NCBI GenBank assembly: GCA_900239685.1
Contig: OENT01000239.1
Coordinates: 62,001 to 126,000 of the forward strand
Direction: 5' to 3'
Source: Rotaria macrura
Taxonomy: Eukaryota > Rotifera > Eurotatoria > Philodinida > Philodinidae
Length of the DNA stretch: 64,000 nucleotides
Below the pieces are notes generated by a model that did not search any database, was not told the origin of the DNA, and saw only the letters and a list, made by a program, of their open reading frames with translations. Both the position numbers and the translations under genes were made by a program. Below are positions 48,001-60,535 of the stretch, piece after piece; the first letter of the stretch is position 1, and every line of letters begins with the position of its first letter.

Positions 48001-51000
48001 TGAGTAGATGTAATAGTTCCTAAACTTTTACATTTGTATTAGATTTCAACTAAAGTGAAAAAATCACTGTATATTAATATACTAGACTTTCATATGACTT
48101 ATATATAAACAGAATAGAAACAGCGAAAAAGAAACTCGTGACTGTTTAGATAAGCAAAAAAGAAATGATAGTATTTCTTGCTGACAACCTGAAGTAATGC
48201 TTCATTGATAAATCCGTGAAGACTATGAAACTCTATACTTTTATCATGTTTTTAACAACGTTTTATGAGCTCATGTTCATATTGCAACACAACAAGAAAT
48301 TAGAAATATACTATTTAACTCAATAATATCTAAGTTTGTGTTAACTCGTATCTTCTAATGTGATCTTTCATTCGCACTGTGTCGAAAACTACACTGATTG
48401 CAATTGTTGAATCAAATTTTACTTCAATTATTTCTATAATGAGAGACAAACAATAGTAAAACAAGTCAGATGACGGGAGAGAATATATTTTAATACTTTT
48501 ATTTGACACGAAGTCACAATTGAGTCATTATATTTCGCTTGTTTATAACATAACTTTAGTTAGAAATAAATTCCAATTATAGAACTTATGAACTGTGTAA
48601 ACCCTCTACTATAACACTTGTCTTGAACATTCATTAAAGAAAACTGTTCTTTGCGAATCAAGCATAAAGAAATTTTCAGTTCACATAGAAAAAGAAGAAT
48701 AAATCTGCTAAATTTATTCAATTTTCTATGGCTTTAAGAATATTTTTTTGTTTTAGTGTTCTTAAAACGAGTAAAGTTCCTAACAAGAAAATATTCAATT
48801 ACTAATTCATCAATACTATTCATAAAATGAAGTTTCGCGTTACTAAAATGATATATGCATTATTCAATTCGGTCAGCATTTCTATTGTGATTAGTGAAGA
48901 AAAATGCATCGTTTTCTTCAGAAACTACTTTGAAAATCAAATACAACAGAATGATTTATTACAAGCTTAATCTACGTCACTTGAGCAAAATACTGGAATG
49001 ATTCAGATGTATAGAACACGTCTTGTGCACACGACACAACATTGCTGTCAAGTAAAACTACTTCATTTCAAACATAATTCGATAACTTATGATAAGGAAA
49101 ATAGCAACTTATGTGTATGAAAATAACGTTTTTATTGACGTGCAGCCATAGTTGTGTGTAGGTTGTGCGGCAGGGAAATGAAGTTTCAACTTGTTGTTGT
49201 GCTTTCAAGTGTGTCTAGCATGGTTCATCAATGTATTGAGGCATGATAAAATTGACACGAACATAGACTGATAAGACGCCTAAAGAATATTTTTACATAA
49301 CCTCTAGTTACTATGACATACCGTTAGAGTTTGTCTTCTATGTTGATACTAGACATATATTCATGAATAAAATATTTTGCAATCAATAAATATGAGTCTC
49401 AAGGAAAATACTGAAAGGCTCTAAGGAAAAAAGTGGTTCAATCAAAACCAATTTTTTTCTCATTTGATCTATGTATGCAATCTATGATCATGACCCAATG
49501 GTCATGTATTGATCAATGTTCTCTTTATTAATTGAGTAAAAAATAGATTTAGAAAAAAAACAGGAAGGAAATGTCTTGGGCCCAATAAGAGAGAAAAACA
49601 AAGGCTATGTTTTATATTATTCATGCAGTTTTTCTACAATGTAATTCTACTTCATGAAGATAAAAGAAGTCAACTGCTGCTGAATGACCCGCTGAGATTA
49701 ATCAAGGAATATAACGAATGACATATGATGAAAACGTTGCTGAAACTTGAAAATAAAACTAAAATTTAAAAACAAAAACAAGTTGCCATTATAAATGAAA
49801 TTCTTTTAAGCAACTTATTAGATCAATTAAAATGTCTTTGCTACAAAATCGCAATAGACAGATAAGGTATTTCATTTAATACGATTTGTATAAGAATATT
49901 TTAGAACTTTTTTAATTTGCAATATCCTTTTATCTAAGTATGAAGAATTTATCTTCTGACTTTCATGCTTTTAATTATATTATTATAAGAGATGATTTCA
50001 TTCAATAGAAAGCCAAAGCAGTCAAGATTCACATTAAATAATTATCATTAGGAGTCTTTTTGTTACTTGAATATAAACTACGTCATTTCAGTGTGCCTAA
50101 AGAGATACGGCGATTTTCTTCGCTCAACTGATGAGCTGAATAATATAGTTGAAAATTAAAATGAAAACAATTTAACCTCTATTTTACTATTTTCGTAGAA
50201 TACAACGAGGAACAAATAATCATAATCTACTGACATTTATTATCATAGTACGGTTATTCATGTCATATTATTGCAATAGTATCGAATTTCAGACATTGAT
50301 TAATAAAAAATACACTAAATTAGTTGCAACTATAGACATTCCAATTGCAAGTCTGCGCATGAGGCATATCCTCTAGTGTATGCCTCGCTTAAAAAACTGA
50401 ACTTCTTTCTTTTAGAATAGCTGATGAACTTTGTTGAACCTAATCTTTGTTGTCCAGAAAAGATTATCTTTTGTATTTGTGCCGGATGCCAGATATATAT
50501 ATCTTAACTTTTTAATAAAATCTTCAAGGTTCTCCACCTACCTTCATAATATTAAAATATCTCATGTTTTTCTCCTTATTGACACTTGTTGGACTCGTAC
50601 AGATGCTTAAATATTTTCAAAACATGGTCACAATAAACCTTATAGTCATTGACTTTGTTAATTAACAATATACTTTCCATCTCATGATGTTACGAATGGA
50701 ATCAAAACAATTTCACAATAAGACCAAATTTTCGTTTTTCGTACAATCAATTCTATTGTTTCTAGTTTATTACGCAGTGACAATGCCATTTCGTTCAACG
50801 AAATCTTCAGCTTGGTATTAGCAAGTCATGATAGTACAAGGATTACTGAAGACAAAATTTAATTCAATATCATAGTAGTCTGCATGTAATAATTTCCATT
50901 TCAAGGTGCTTTTCCCTGCATTACGTTTTCGTTATGCTTGTGTGACACGAGAAATTAGATTTCAAGCCAATTTCAAAAATCTCCTGTTATTATTACACCT

Positions 51001-53835
51001 TGTTAGTTTTTAATTCAGAAAAAAAATGAATCAATTATTCATTTGAAACAAGACCATGCAATTATTTATGCTTTAGAAAAACAAATTAACTACGCATGTG
51101 CGTAGACGATGTTATTATTAAAGGACTTGAACTCGTAAGTGCTAATGGTGATCCTAAATGCTATTTTCAATATAGTGCAAAGGTAACTAAAGCGTGTGTA
51201 ATCACGTTAACAAGTTGTACTCAATCTTTCTTCAAAGTTCATTTACAGTTCTATGTACGAAAGAGATAATCTCTTAAGTTCGAAACAAAAAAAAAAGAAG
51301 AATCTTTCAAAGATTTTAAAATGATTTTCACGCAACTCAACGATTAAGAATAGTTCAAACAAATGAAATACTATTTTTAATAACATACTGTACTCTCTTT
51401 CAATATGATACTGAATGTGTTATGGCCATGTTAGCAAGTCTCGTTGTTAATTAAACTATAAGTATAAGGAAAACAGAATCGTTAAGCATCTTAAGCTCAT
51501 AAAAAACCATCTAATTAAAAATCTTCTTATAAATAATCCAAAATCGAAACAGTTCATAGTCCAGTAAGATATCTGATACTGCATTATTTGAAAAATTAAT
51601 ATGCAATCACCTTAATTCTTCATGTAGAAATTCAATCTATAATGTTTACTATGAAGTCGAAGGCGGCTAAACGTGTTTGATTTGTAGGCAGTTTTTTAAA
51701 TGATTCATTCAATGTAATTTTTTTCCTTAAAACAAGTTCTTCTTGTACGTAAGCGATGATATCACTTCGTTCATTGTCTATTCTAAAGAAGAAAAAAATA
51801 TATTACTAGGTGCATCAAGACGAATTACTGTGAATATGATGAGTTTTATCCCGTTTTCGGAAATTTCCATCAACACGATAACTAAGTAGTAGTGCAAGTC
51901 AAGAGTTTTTAGAAACGCTGGAAATTTCGGAGGATATTACATCATTTTGGGAACGATCGTACAATGCAACATACACATATGCTCGCTCTATGTAAAACTT
52001 CGTTTTTTGGAAGTCTGAACACTGTTGCATATGATTCGGTAATTATTTTCATCAATCCATATTCTAAGGTCATTAATTTTTTATCTGTAGGAAAACAACA
52101 GACAAAAAGAGTATGGGAAGAGAAATTTCGAGTACATATTCAACCGAGTCAAGTTTACAGATATTAACAATTGAATATGCAAGCTTTATCATTACTAAAT
52201 AATTAATACTACTAAATGAAAATTATAATTGGAGATATTCGAATGAAAATAATAGTAGTTTCTTAAGCATGGTGAACTACTGATCCACATATGAATAATT
52301 TTAAAATTGATTAATCAACTCTTAACACAAATTTATACGCTAGTGAACACTCGAGAAGCAAGATAATTGATTACTACATTGAAATTCTTATCAACATTTG
52401 AATGAATCCATCGAATTTGGAATATTGAACATTTCTAGTCATAGCTAGCATGTCGTATTTGAATTTGAAAATTTTCATTTGTTTTCTTGAACGATATGCT
52501 AGTAACATATTTGAAATCTTTGAGTCTATTCTATTTACACATGAAGAATATTGAAAATACATGGAAGAAACTGATTGTCGACGATTAGCTCTATGAAAAA
52601 CATCTTGTCTGTAGTCAAAATCATGCTACGTATTTACATCTGTTACAATAGAGAATCAAATCAAATTCGTAACTATTAGTTATACTTTTGTGAGCTGTTG
52701 GATATTAATACTTTTAGAAGTATATTATAATCCATAATAAGATACTGAATAACAATCTATATTTAACAAAAATAACAACACTGGAAAGAATCGAGGTATT
52801 AACAACTGTCAATCTTTACATTCTTATCTAGCGAAGCGATGTTGTGATAAACAAAAGAATGTTGCAAAATAATCCGAACAGTGCCAAAAATAATAATTCA
52901 CTGCGCCATAGTACATGCCCATTCGAAATTACTATGGGACACACTGACATATGCTCACATCTGCATCCCATATAGTATTACTCTATTAGATTTACTTCTA
53001 CAGAAAAAATGATGACAGAAAAATGGAATGATGGTGTGTCTGTAGGATGAATAATGTTCCATCATGTAACGTTTGGAATGGTCCTATTTTGATGAAACAA
53101 TAATGAGGGAGTAGTTGATTTACATTTCTCGAAGGTTAAAATGGCTCATTCGAAATTTATGTTTATTTTCGAATAAAAAAGATAATTCGTGTGAATCAAG
53201 AGAAAAGTCTAAGTTTGTTTCTGACAAATTATTGAATCAGTTGTTGTTACTGTTCAAAAAAGCGTAAGAAATCGTCGAAATCATTTCGGATTTTAAGAAT
53301 TTGTAATGTTTGAAATTGCACCGATACCCTTCGTAGTCTTTGTTCTGTGTTTTAAAAGGTTCACAAACTTTGATGCATCATGCTTGGAATTCGAAAATCA
53401 TCTATTCATATGCCTGAGCGATATTATGCTATTGCTTTGTAATATTGCTTATATCGGTAGCATTTAGCTATTCACTGTACTAACTCGTTTTCTCATTTCA
53501 GGAGTGCTTTTGTCCATTGCAGACATCGGCAAGTCAACGGTGCAATTTTTCCTCTCAGCAACCACTGCTATGTTAATACGAGCAAATGAACCCTACTTGA
53601 ACATAGCATGAATCTCAAATGCTGTTAAACCTTTCATCAAAATGAAATGATGCGAGACAAAAAATAATAAGGTGAAATTATTCTGGTGTTCTTTCAAATG
53701 CACCAAAATATTGAGAGTTTCTAGGATTTGACTTACCAGTCCCATAGAAAGAATTTTCATCCGATCCATATAGTACTTATCTGATACATTAGTATTATTA
53801 TTGAAAGATAAGTCAAAATTGGATAAACAGATTCT
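39080..53835. other. Gene desert (about 14.8 kb)
   Basis: No coding exon, RNA gene or mobile element could be recognised on either strand. The longest frames (104 codons minus at 47342-47656, 77 plus at 47322-47555, 75 plus at 46967-47194) are low-complexity and AT-driven. Small landmarks: a 12-bp palindrome GTTACCGGTAAC (44581-44592), a hairpin GAGGCATA/TATGCCTC (50361-50386), a hairpin CTACGCA/TGCGTAG (near 51091) and an inverted ACTATGGGA/TCCCATATAGT pair (about 52930-52976). A protein-like segment (LLSIADIGKSTVQFFLSA) follows an acceptor-like ctcatttcag near 53500, without exon partners. Confidence 0.5.
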
Positions 53836-53940
53836 GATCAAGACAGCTTGCACCGGTGTCAGATATGGGTACGTTCAGATGTCAGGTCGGTTAGGATTAC
53901 GAGAATTTGACCCATGTCAAACCCTGACTTGCATATTGAC
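53836..53940. repeat. Possible short transposon end, degenerate
   Basis: The stretch with GTCAGATATGGGTACG and, inverted, ACCCATGTCAAACCCTGAC is less AT-rich than its surroundings and forms imperfect inverted arms. This type of GGGTC/TGACCC-rich composition is common at ends of worn DNA transposons. No target duplication was found. Confidence 0.3.
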
Positions 53941-54139
53941 TTGAGTCTACATTCCAACTATGTAAGTTGTAACATTAAAAAAATGTATCAGTCATTTTGT
54001 TTTGCAATGTATAACCATTGGATATTTCTGAAGATATAGCAAAGCAAAAAGTACATATAATGATTATAATTCGGAACCAACGGTCACTAGATTGTAACTT
54101 AAATGTGTTTTCTTCATACCTAGTGTAGTCGTTTGTGTG

Positions 54140-54251
54140 CCGATAATGGCAAGAGGGTGTGGGTGTGTGGCTGTGGGCTGTGGCTGTGGGTGGGTGTGGG
54201 GATGTTGTAGTACCCATTATTGGAACAACGTTCACACCTACACCCACATCC
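54140..54251. repeat. Interstitial telomere-like (TGTGGG) tract with inverted flanks
   Basis: At 54153-54201 the plus strand is a G/T tract with four exact TGTGGG hexamers and two TGTGGC variants. It is bracketed by CCGATAATGG (54140-54149) and CCATTATTGG (54214-54223), inverted copies with one mismatch. Beyond the right arm the strand changes to CACACCTACACCCACATCC (54233-54251), TGTGGG-like on the opposite strand. TGTGGG is the reported telomere repeat of the bdelloid Adineta vaga. A small chance microsatellite is the alternative. Confidence 0.5.
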
Positions 54252-54846
54252 TTATACCAATTGCTTTTCTAATATGTTGTGTTATGAAGCGTAAATAAAT
54301 AAGAGAACAGTCTTAAATCTAAGCTAATAGCAAAACATACGATAACGGAAACAATTGGTTTAAATCGTCGCAAATAAATTTATGTTTTAGTGAATTTCGA
54401 TGAATTTGAGTGGTTAATTGGGATTCTCTGTGATTTTGAATGAGTTCCACTTATTTCCCGATGACTTTTCATTTTATGAAACTCATAAATCGTCGTTTTC
54501 TCCTTAAAAAAATATCATAATCAAACATGTGAGTTGAATTTTAAAAAAAATTTCAAATATGGCTTCACTCATGGATTTGAAACGAAAATTTGCGTACAAA
54601 AATGAAAGTATGACATTGAGTTGACATATGAAACGTACATATATATTTTGCGTGTTAATATTTTAATTGAGAACTATTCTTTTATTGTGAGCTATTGCTT
54701 CTATTTCTACCATGTGAGTGTCGTATGATAAAGCTTTTCACTTTGTACTTTATCTTTCACCTTTGTTTTTCTTTTCGTTTCTCTATCTTCTACATCAACA
54801 AAGACATGATGCATGTCTTGCCAGTTTATTAAATAGTTGGTTATAA
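54252..54846. other. Intergenic, upstream of the first esterase
   Basis: AT-rich promoter-side sequence with no gene. The acceptor-like tttattaaatag at 54825-54836 lies 10 nt before the esterase ATG. Confidence 0.5.
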
Positions 54847-56898
54847 ATGATCTGTCCTAACAAAACATGCGCGGCTTCATCGTGGCGATCATTTCTTTTA
54901 CTAATCATCATGGTATTAACTGTTTTCACTATTCATTATATTCTACCTGTTCATGTTCCTGGCCCAATGATGCATCCAATAAAATATAAAATCATTACTG
55001 GTACTTTCAAGTTTCTGATTGACCTTGTGAGTTTTATGGAAAAAAAGCGTTTTCAAATGAAAATCATTCATTTGTCTTTGTATATGTCAGAGTCAGTTTC
55101 TCGAATCGATGATTGGCATTCCTTATTATACTACATTGAATAACATAGTTGATTCGTGTGATCGAATAAAAATACGCTTTTTTGACAATGGTGAAGTATT
55201 GGTAAGTCGTACTAAATGCCGAATTCTTGATTTTCTCTTCTTTTCGATAGTATCATGATCAATTCATACAAGGTGTTCTTGTTCGTGTTTATGAACCGAA
55301 AAATGCATCCAATCTATTATCTCCAGTGATTATATTTTTTCATGGTGGTGGATTCTTTTTTGGCAGTATTTGTAAGTCATATTTAATGTCACCTTGCCCT
55401 CCTCGAAAAATAAGTTCGAATAAGATATATAGTCGTGTCGAAGAAAATTTGTGAGATATGTTGAAATTGTAGCGAAGAGAAAACAATCAAATTTTTAGTG
55501 AGTTCAGTCGAGATTTAGACGGAAAAAATTTTGAAACAAAGATCATTTTCATGTTTTATGATTAGTATTATAAAAGAATCACATGTCTTATTCAAAAGCT
55601 ACACGTTTGATTTGGCTTCTATGTTTGCATACTCTTTTGAATGAAGTAAAACGAAAGTGTCAATAGTGATGAGCTAGAACGAGTTCTCGAGTATGTGATT
55701 GACAAATCATGAAAAGAAAAGAAAGTGAAAAATAATTTTGAGTGTTTTTCCATTAAAAAGAAAGCGAATTTCGTAATCATATTATGATATAAATGAGTGC
55801 AAAAAAGAATCTACTGCTGAACAGTGAAATATAGTATTGATAAAGGATAAAATTTTACACTATTTTTCAATATGTTGATCCCTATTTTCATCGAAGACAA
55901 GAGAGAGGATGGGATATTAAATTTTTGAAAATAAAACATAATCATTAATTTTCAAAGATTCACATGATACTATGACGTACCATTTGTCATTGTACACTGG
56001 TGCAAAAGTCGTGGCAGTCAAGTAAGAAATCATTTGTGAAAATGAAAATAATCATGTTTATAAAGTCATAGTTGATTAGTTATCGGTTAACGCCAAATGT
56101 ACATTTTCCAATACCAATTGAAGACAGCTTGAAAGTAACACAACATATTATAGAAAATCATGGAGAATTTTCTATTGATCCGAAACAAGTTTTTCTCTCA
56201 GGGGATTCAGCGGGTATGTATATTCTTATAAGTAGAAATTTAATTACTATGATTCTTTCATGAATTTTGTGTGTTCAGGAGGTAATATAGCTGTTGTAGT
56301 CGAGCGAAAATTACGTCATAGACAAAAAGCAGCTATTCGTGGTGTTATTCTTCTGTATCCATTGCTTCAACTTGTACATTATCGTTTACCATCGTATTTA
56401 ACAAATCTACCACATCAAGTTCTATCACTTCTACGTGAAGATCTATTGGTACAAGTGACAAATTTCTATTTGAATACATCGTTTACGGAAGACGAACTTT
56501 TCAATAATCAACATTTATCATACAATGATTATGAATATTTTCATTCTAAATTCAATTTACAAATGCCAAATGAAGATCAAATTAGTGCACAATCTCATCC
56601 AGATACTCGGAAACTATTCGATGAAAATGTTTCACCATTATTGGCAGATGATGAAATTTACCGTCATACTCCATCGACATTCATTGGTGCTTGCACATAT
56701 GATGTACTTTTATCTGATTCTCAGTTATATTTTCAACGCTTACAAAAACTCAATGTAAAAGATATTATTTATAGAGAATATCATATATTTCATGGTGCAA
56801 TGACATTTGTTGATTTTCCTGTTGGATTCAATGAAGCTTTTGATATTATACACGATTGTGCTCAGTTTATTATGAATAGAACCACGTTGAATCCATGA
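54847..56898 (+). CDS. Alpha/beta-hydrolase esterase, AADAC / hormone-sensitive-lipase type (copy A)
   Basis: Six exons, 54847-55026, 55091-55201, 55251-55371, 55958-56021, 56080-56213 and 56279-56898, encode 409 aa with every phase consistent. An N-terminal membrane anchor (FLLLIIMVLTVFTIHYIL) fits a type II ER protein with a lumenal catalytic domain. The oxyanion-hole motif FHGGGFFFG (H about 128) precedes KVVAVNYRLTP, the nucleophile elbow GDSAGG (Ser about 202), the acid in TYDVLLSD (about 345) and the catalytic His in FHGAM (about 375). Family members hydrolyse short-chain and acyl-lipid esters or amides. VNYRLTPNVHFP differs from the usual [11 protein letters not shown]. Intron 3 (586 nt) is about ten times longer than the others. 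Copy B lies 338 bp downstream in the same orientation. Polyadenylation signal at about 57109-57114. Confidence 0.92.
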
Positions 56899-57236
56899 AA
56901 AATCTAAATAGACACATATAGTGCGTTGGTCTGTGTGTGTGTGTTTCTATATCAAATTGATTTTTATTTCGTAATACATGGAAATAGAGGCGCTATTATT
57001 ATTTTTGCTAATATCAAGATTAAATTTCTCTCTATCGTGTTGATCAGACATTGTGAACATGAAATATTCCGATGTTCGTACAATGCATGCTTAAAAAAGA
57101 CAAAGAATAATAAACGATTCTTTTTCCCTTTGATTATTCTGATTGATAATCGGGTATGTTTTGATTCGATTATAAATACAGCATCGAGGTTTTCTATTTT
57201 CTTTTCAAAGAAATATCCTTTTTGTTAAGATCATAC

Positions 57237-58747
57237 ATGACTTGTAAGATTCAACATCTGACTGTGCTAGTAACTCTAGCAGCATGTCTTTTTGGATATC
57301 TTCTTTATGCTCCGAACAGTGACGGTATCGATCAAATCAACCGGGTTCGATTATTAACTGCTCCAATGAAACTTGCTCATATAATTGTATGCTTTGCTCA
57401 ATAATTTTTATAGCTACACGAATTCGTTTCTATAGAGTAAATTGGTTGAATTCTTTGGTTTATCAAATCGTGTTATAGTGTTAAGGAAAACTGTTAGTCT
57501 AGTATCAATCTTGAAAGATAAAAAGATAGAAGATGCTGATCTTCAGGTACATATAATCCGTTATTACATGATAATGTGACTCTGCTTTTCTTTCTTAGAT
57601 TGAAAATACATTTATTGAAAATATACCTGTTAGAATCGTTCGACCCATCAATGATAATAAAAATTTGCCTGCCATTGTCTACTTTCATGGTGGTGGATTT
57701 TATATGGGTACTCTAGGTAAGCACCATAAGTAGATTTATTGTGGAATTCCTACTGAAAAAAATTAAAGATACATACAATGCCTTAACAAGTACAATAGCA
57801 AGATTAGCACATGTAGTTGTGATTTCGGTTGAGTAAGATGAATGCGGTGCATATTTGAACAGCTTCTGATATTTGTTTATTGTATTTAGCTATCGTCTTG
57901 CACCTGAACATCCGTTTCCAGCTGGTCTCGAAGATTGTTATACTGTTGCAAAATATGTGCTCGAATATGAAAATTCAAAAAGATTACGTCTTGATCCAGC
58001 ACGCATTGCATTAGCTGGTGATTCAGCAGGTAGGAATTGACCACAAGAAAAAGGATCTCATGAGAAAGTTAGTTACAATGAAATCACAATATTTTCTTTC
58101 TTCTCTTTGTAGGCGGAAGTCTTACTGCCATCGTTGCTATGCGTTTTGCTACTCGATCAAAAAGTAGATATTCGCCTTGCCTTCAAATTCTTATTTATCC
58201 ATCTTTACAATTCTTTGATATGATGCTTCCATCTTACGTTGAAGCACACTTCAGTTTTTTATACTATACAACGCATCATAAATTATCGGTCTATTTAAAT
58301 GAAACGTTTGATGAGTCTTTATATATTAATAATCACACTAGTATTGAACAAAAAACCCTGTATCGTAAATATGTTGATTGGTCTTTAATTCCATGGCAAT
58401 ATCGAAGGAAACATAGAGAACCGACGACTAATAATCATGATGGGAATCCAAAACTAATTGAAAAAGCTCGAAAAATTCTCCATCCAGAAGTTTCTCCGTT
58501 ACTCGTAGATGATCAGCAACTAGCTAAATTACCATCGACATACATATTAACCGTTGGTCACGATCGCTTACGTGACGAAGCATTTATTTATAAAGGTCGC
58601 CTTCAACGCGTTGGTGTACAAGTTACTCATAATCATTATGAAAATACTTTTCATGGTTCAATAACTCTCTTGTATGGACTATTAGGATTGGATATTGCCC
58701 ATACCATGGTCGGTGATATGGTTCAATACCTAAAGAAACAGTTATGA
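57237..58747 (+). CDS. Alpha/beta-hydrolase esterase, AADAC / hormone-sensitive-lipase type (copy B)
   Basis: Six exons, 57237-57386, 57436-57546, 57599-57716, 57769-57832, 57890-58029 and 58113-58747, encode 405 aa. The phases are the same as in copy A at every junction, and exons 2 (111 nt) and 4 (64 nt) are identical in length, so the two genes are tandem duplicates. An N-terminal anchor ([18 protein letters not shown]) precedes FHGGGFYMG (H about 117), the textbook [19 protein letters not shown] (Ser about 193), the acid in GHDRLRDE (about 345) and the catalytic His in FHGSI (about 375). The triad is intact. The lid-side loop after the nucleophile differs strongly from copy A (extra [15 protein letters not shown]), suggesting different substrates. 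The start is the first ATG after an acceptor-like gttaag. Confidence 0.93.
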
Positions 58748-60535
58748 CAAACTCTCAATAGTATTAAAAAGAAATTTGTTCCTTTTTTTAAACGCTATCG
58801 TTTATCACTTATTAGCTAACTACAGTACTTGATTTCATCGAAAATTTTCTTCACTAAAAATCAATCCTTAATAAGAAAAAAATATTTCTCTAACAGCTTC
58901 ATTTCTATCTCTCAAATTTAATAATTACTTTTGCAAATATCAATATACTATCTTTTCATTCATTTCTACTTGAAAATGATATGTCGATTTCTAAAAATTC
59001 ACATTGAAAAACACTTTATGATATAAGTTAACTGAGAAAATACTGATCAATATCTCTAAACGGATACTACTAAAGGAGTTTTAACTATGTGGATGAACTA
59101 ATCCCATGGAAAAATTCTGAAGTCTAAGCCATTCTAGATTTTCTATTTCTTATGCAATAAGTTTCGTTTCGATTGAAAAACACCTATTAAACTCGAGAAG
59201 GATGATTCTATCTCAGTCTCTTATATGCTTGTAGCCGAATATTTCAACGTGTCCGTGTAGTTTCTTAATCAAGATTCTATTTAGACGAACAACTTCGAGA
59301 AGCATCAATAGCAGAGAGTAAACTATTTCATTTGTCTAAAAAATTACTTTTAACTTATCGAATTTTACATTGAAACCTTTTTATACAGTCTATTTTCAAT
59401 GATAATTGATCACAAAGAATTAGTCAACTTTTATAGCGTTTTGAATGTCTAGACGACATCTCTCGAAGCCCGATTGCTGTTGTTTTAGTAGAAAATTTTC
59501 ATTGTTCATCTGTGAAAGTAAGGCAAATAAATGTTAGAGAAAATTTTAGCAACAACGACTGTTTCTAAGAGTTCGATTTTGATTAAAACAATTCGAGTCC
59601 AACAACAGATGACTAAGTTGATTTAACTAGTGTCGATGTCTCGAACTAAAAATCACATAAAAACTAGATATTTCAAAAAAAAAGACAAATTCTAATACCA
59701 TCTGAATCATCGAGTGATCGTGTACTCGGGTAAGCTTCATCATGAAAATTAACTAAATATTTACTGATAATCATCGTTCGTACTTTCTTTTCGAATTTTA
59801 GTCTTCTAATTACTTTTAAGACATTACGTTAGGTCACTCAGATCTATGAAAATACATTCCCTTCCATTTGATATTCTACTGATGATACAGTATTTTTAAC
59901 TTATTGAGCGATTTTATCATTAGTGGGTATTCTGAAAAATTCTTCCACAAATATAATACTCAGATATGTCTTGCAAGACAATGTAAAGCAAAGAGACAAG
60001 CATAATAGAATGTCACTTTGCAAGTGATTTACATCATATGTCACACAGTATATTTTCAACAAACATTCCCAAAAACGTTCCTCATAAAGCATGTGAATTC
60101 GGCATATCAATCGCGTCCTCTGTAGCCGACACATTTGCTGATTGATCAAACTGGTTCGACCAATGATAATAGAGAGGAAACCTATACACCGAGCCATCAC
60201 GAAGTATATTCTCATGACTCCTTTTTCCCAAGAAGAAAAAATGCTTAATCACAAACGATTCTATTCTTACTCGTTTGAGAAATCATCTCTTCTCTTCCAG
60301 AAAGTTCTAGATGTCTTATTTTAGTCCGTTAAATTCTCGATCAATTATTGTTGGGAAAAAAATTTCCAATTCATATTTACGCTAGTGCAGATATTAGTCG
60401 CATTTCAAAATAAATAGAAGATTTATTGTATTTTTTGATTCTTAGGAAGAAGAAAAGTTTTATCTTACAAATATTTATTGACTTCCGAGCATACATCATA
60501 TATGTACACATTGTTTCATGTCATGTTTTAGTTGA
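58748..60535. other. Intergenic (about 1.8 kb)
   Basis: AT-rich. The only sizeable frame is 104 codons on the minus strand at 59901-60215, Cys- and Leu-rich with no recognised family and no splice context; not supported as a gene. The acceptor-like catgttttag at 60522-60531 lies 4 nt before the next ATG. Confidence 0.5.

Noticed and set aside
59901-60215. 104-codon minus-strand frame
   Set aside because: Leu/Cys-rich with no motif, no acceptor before the start and no homology recognised.
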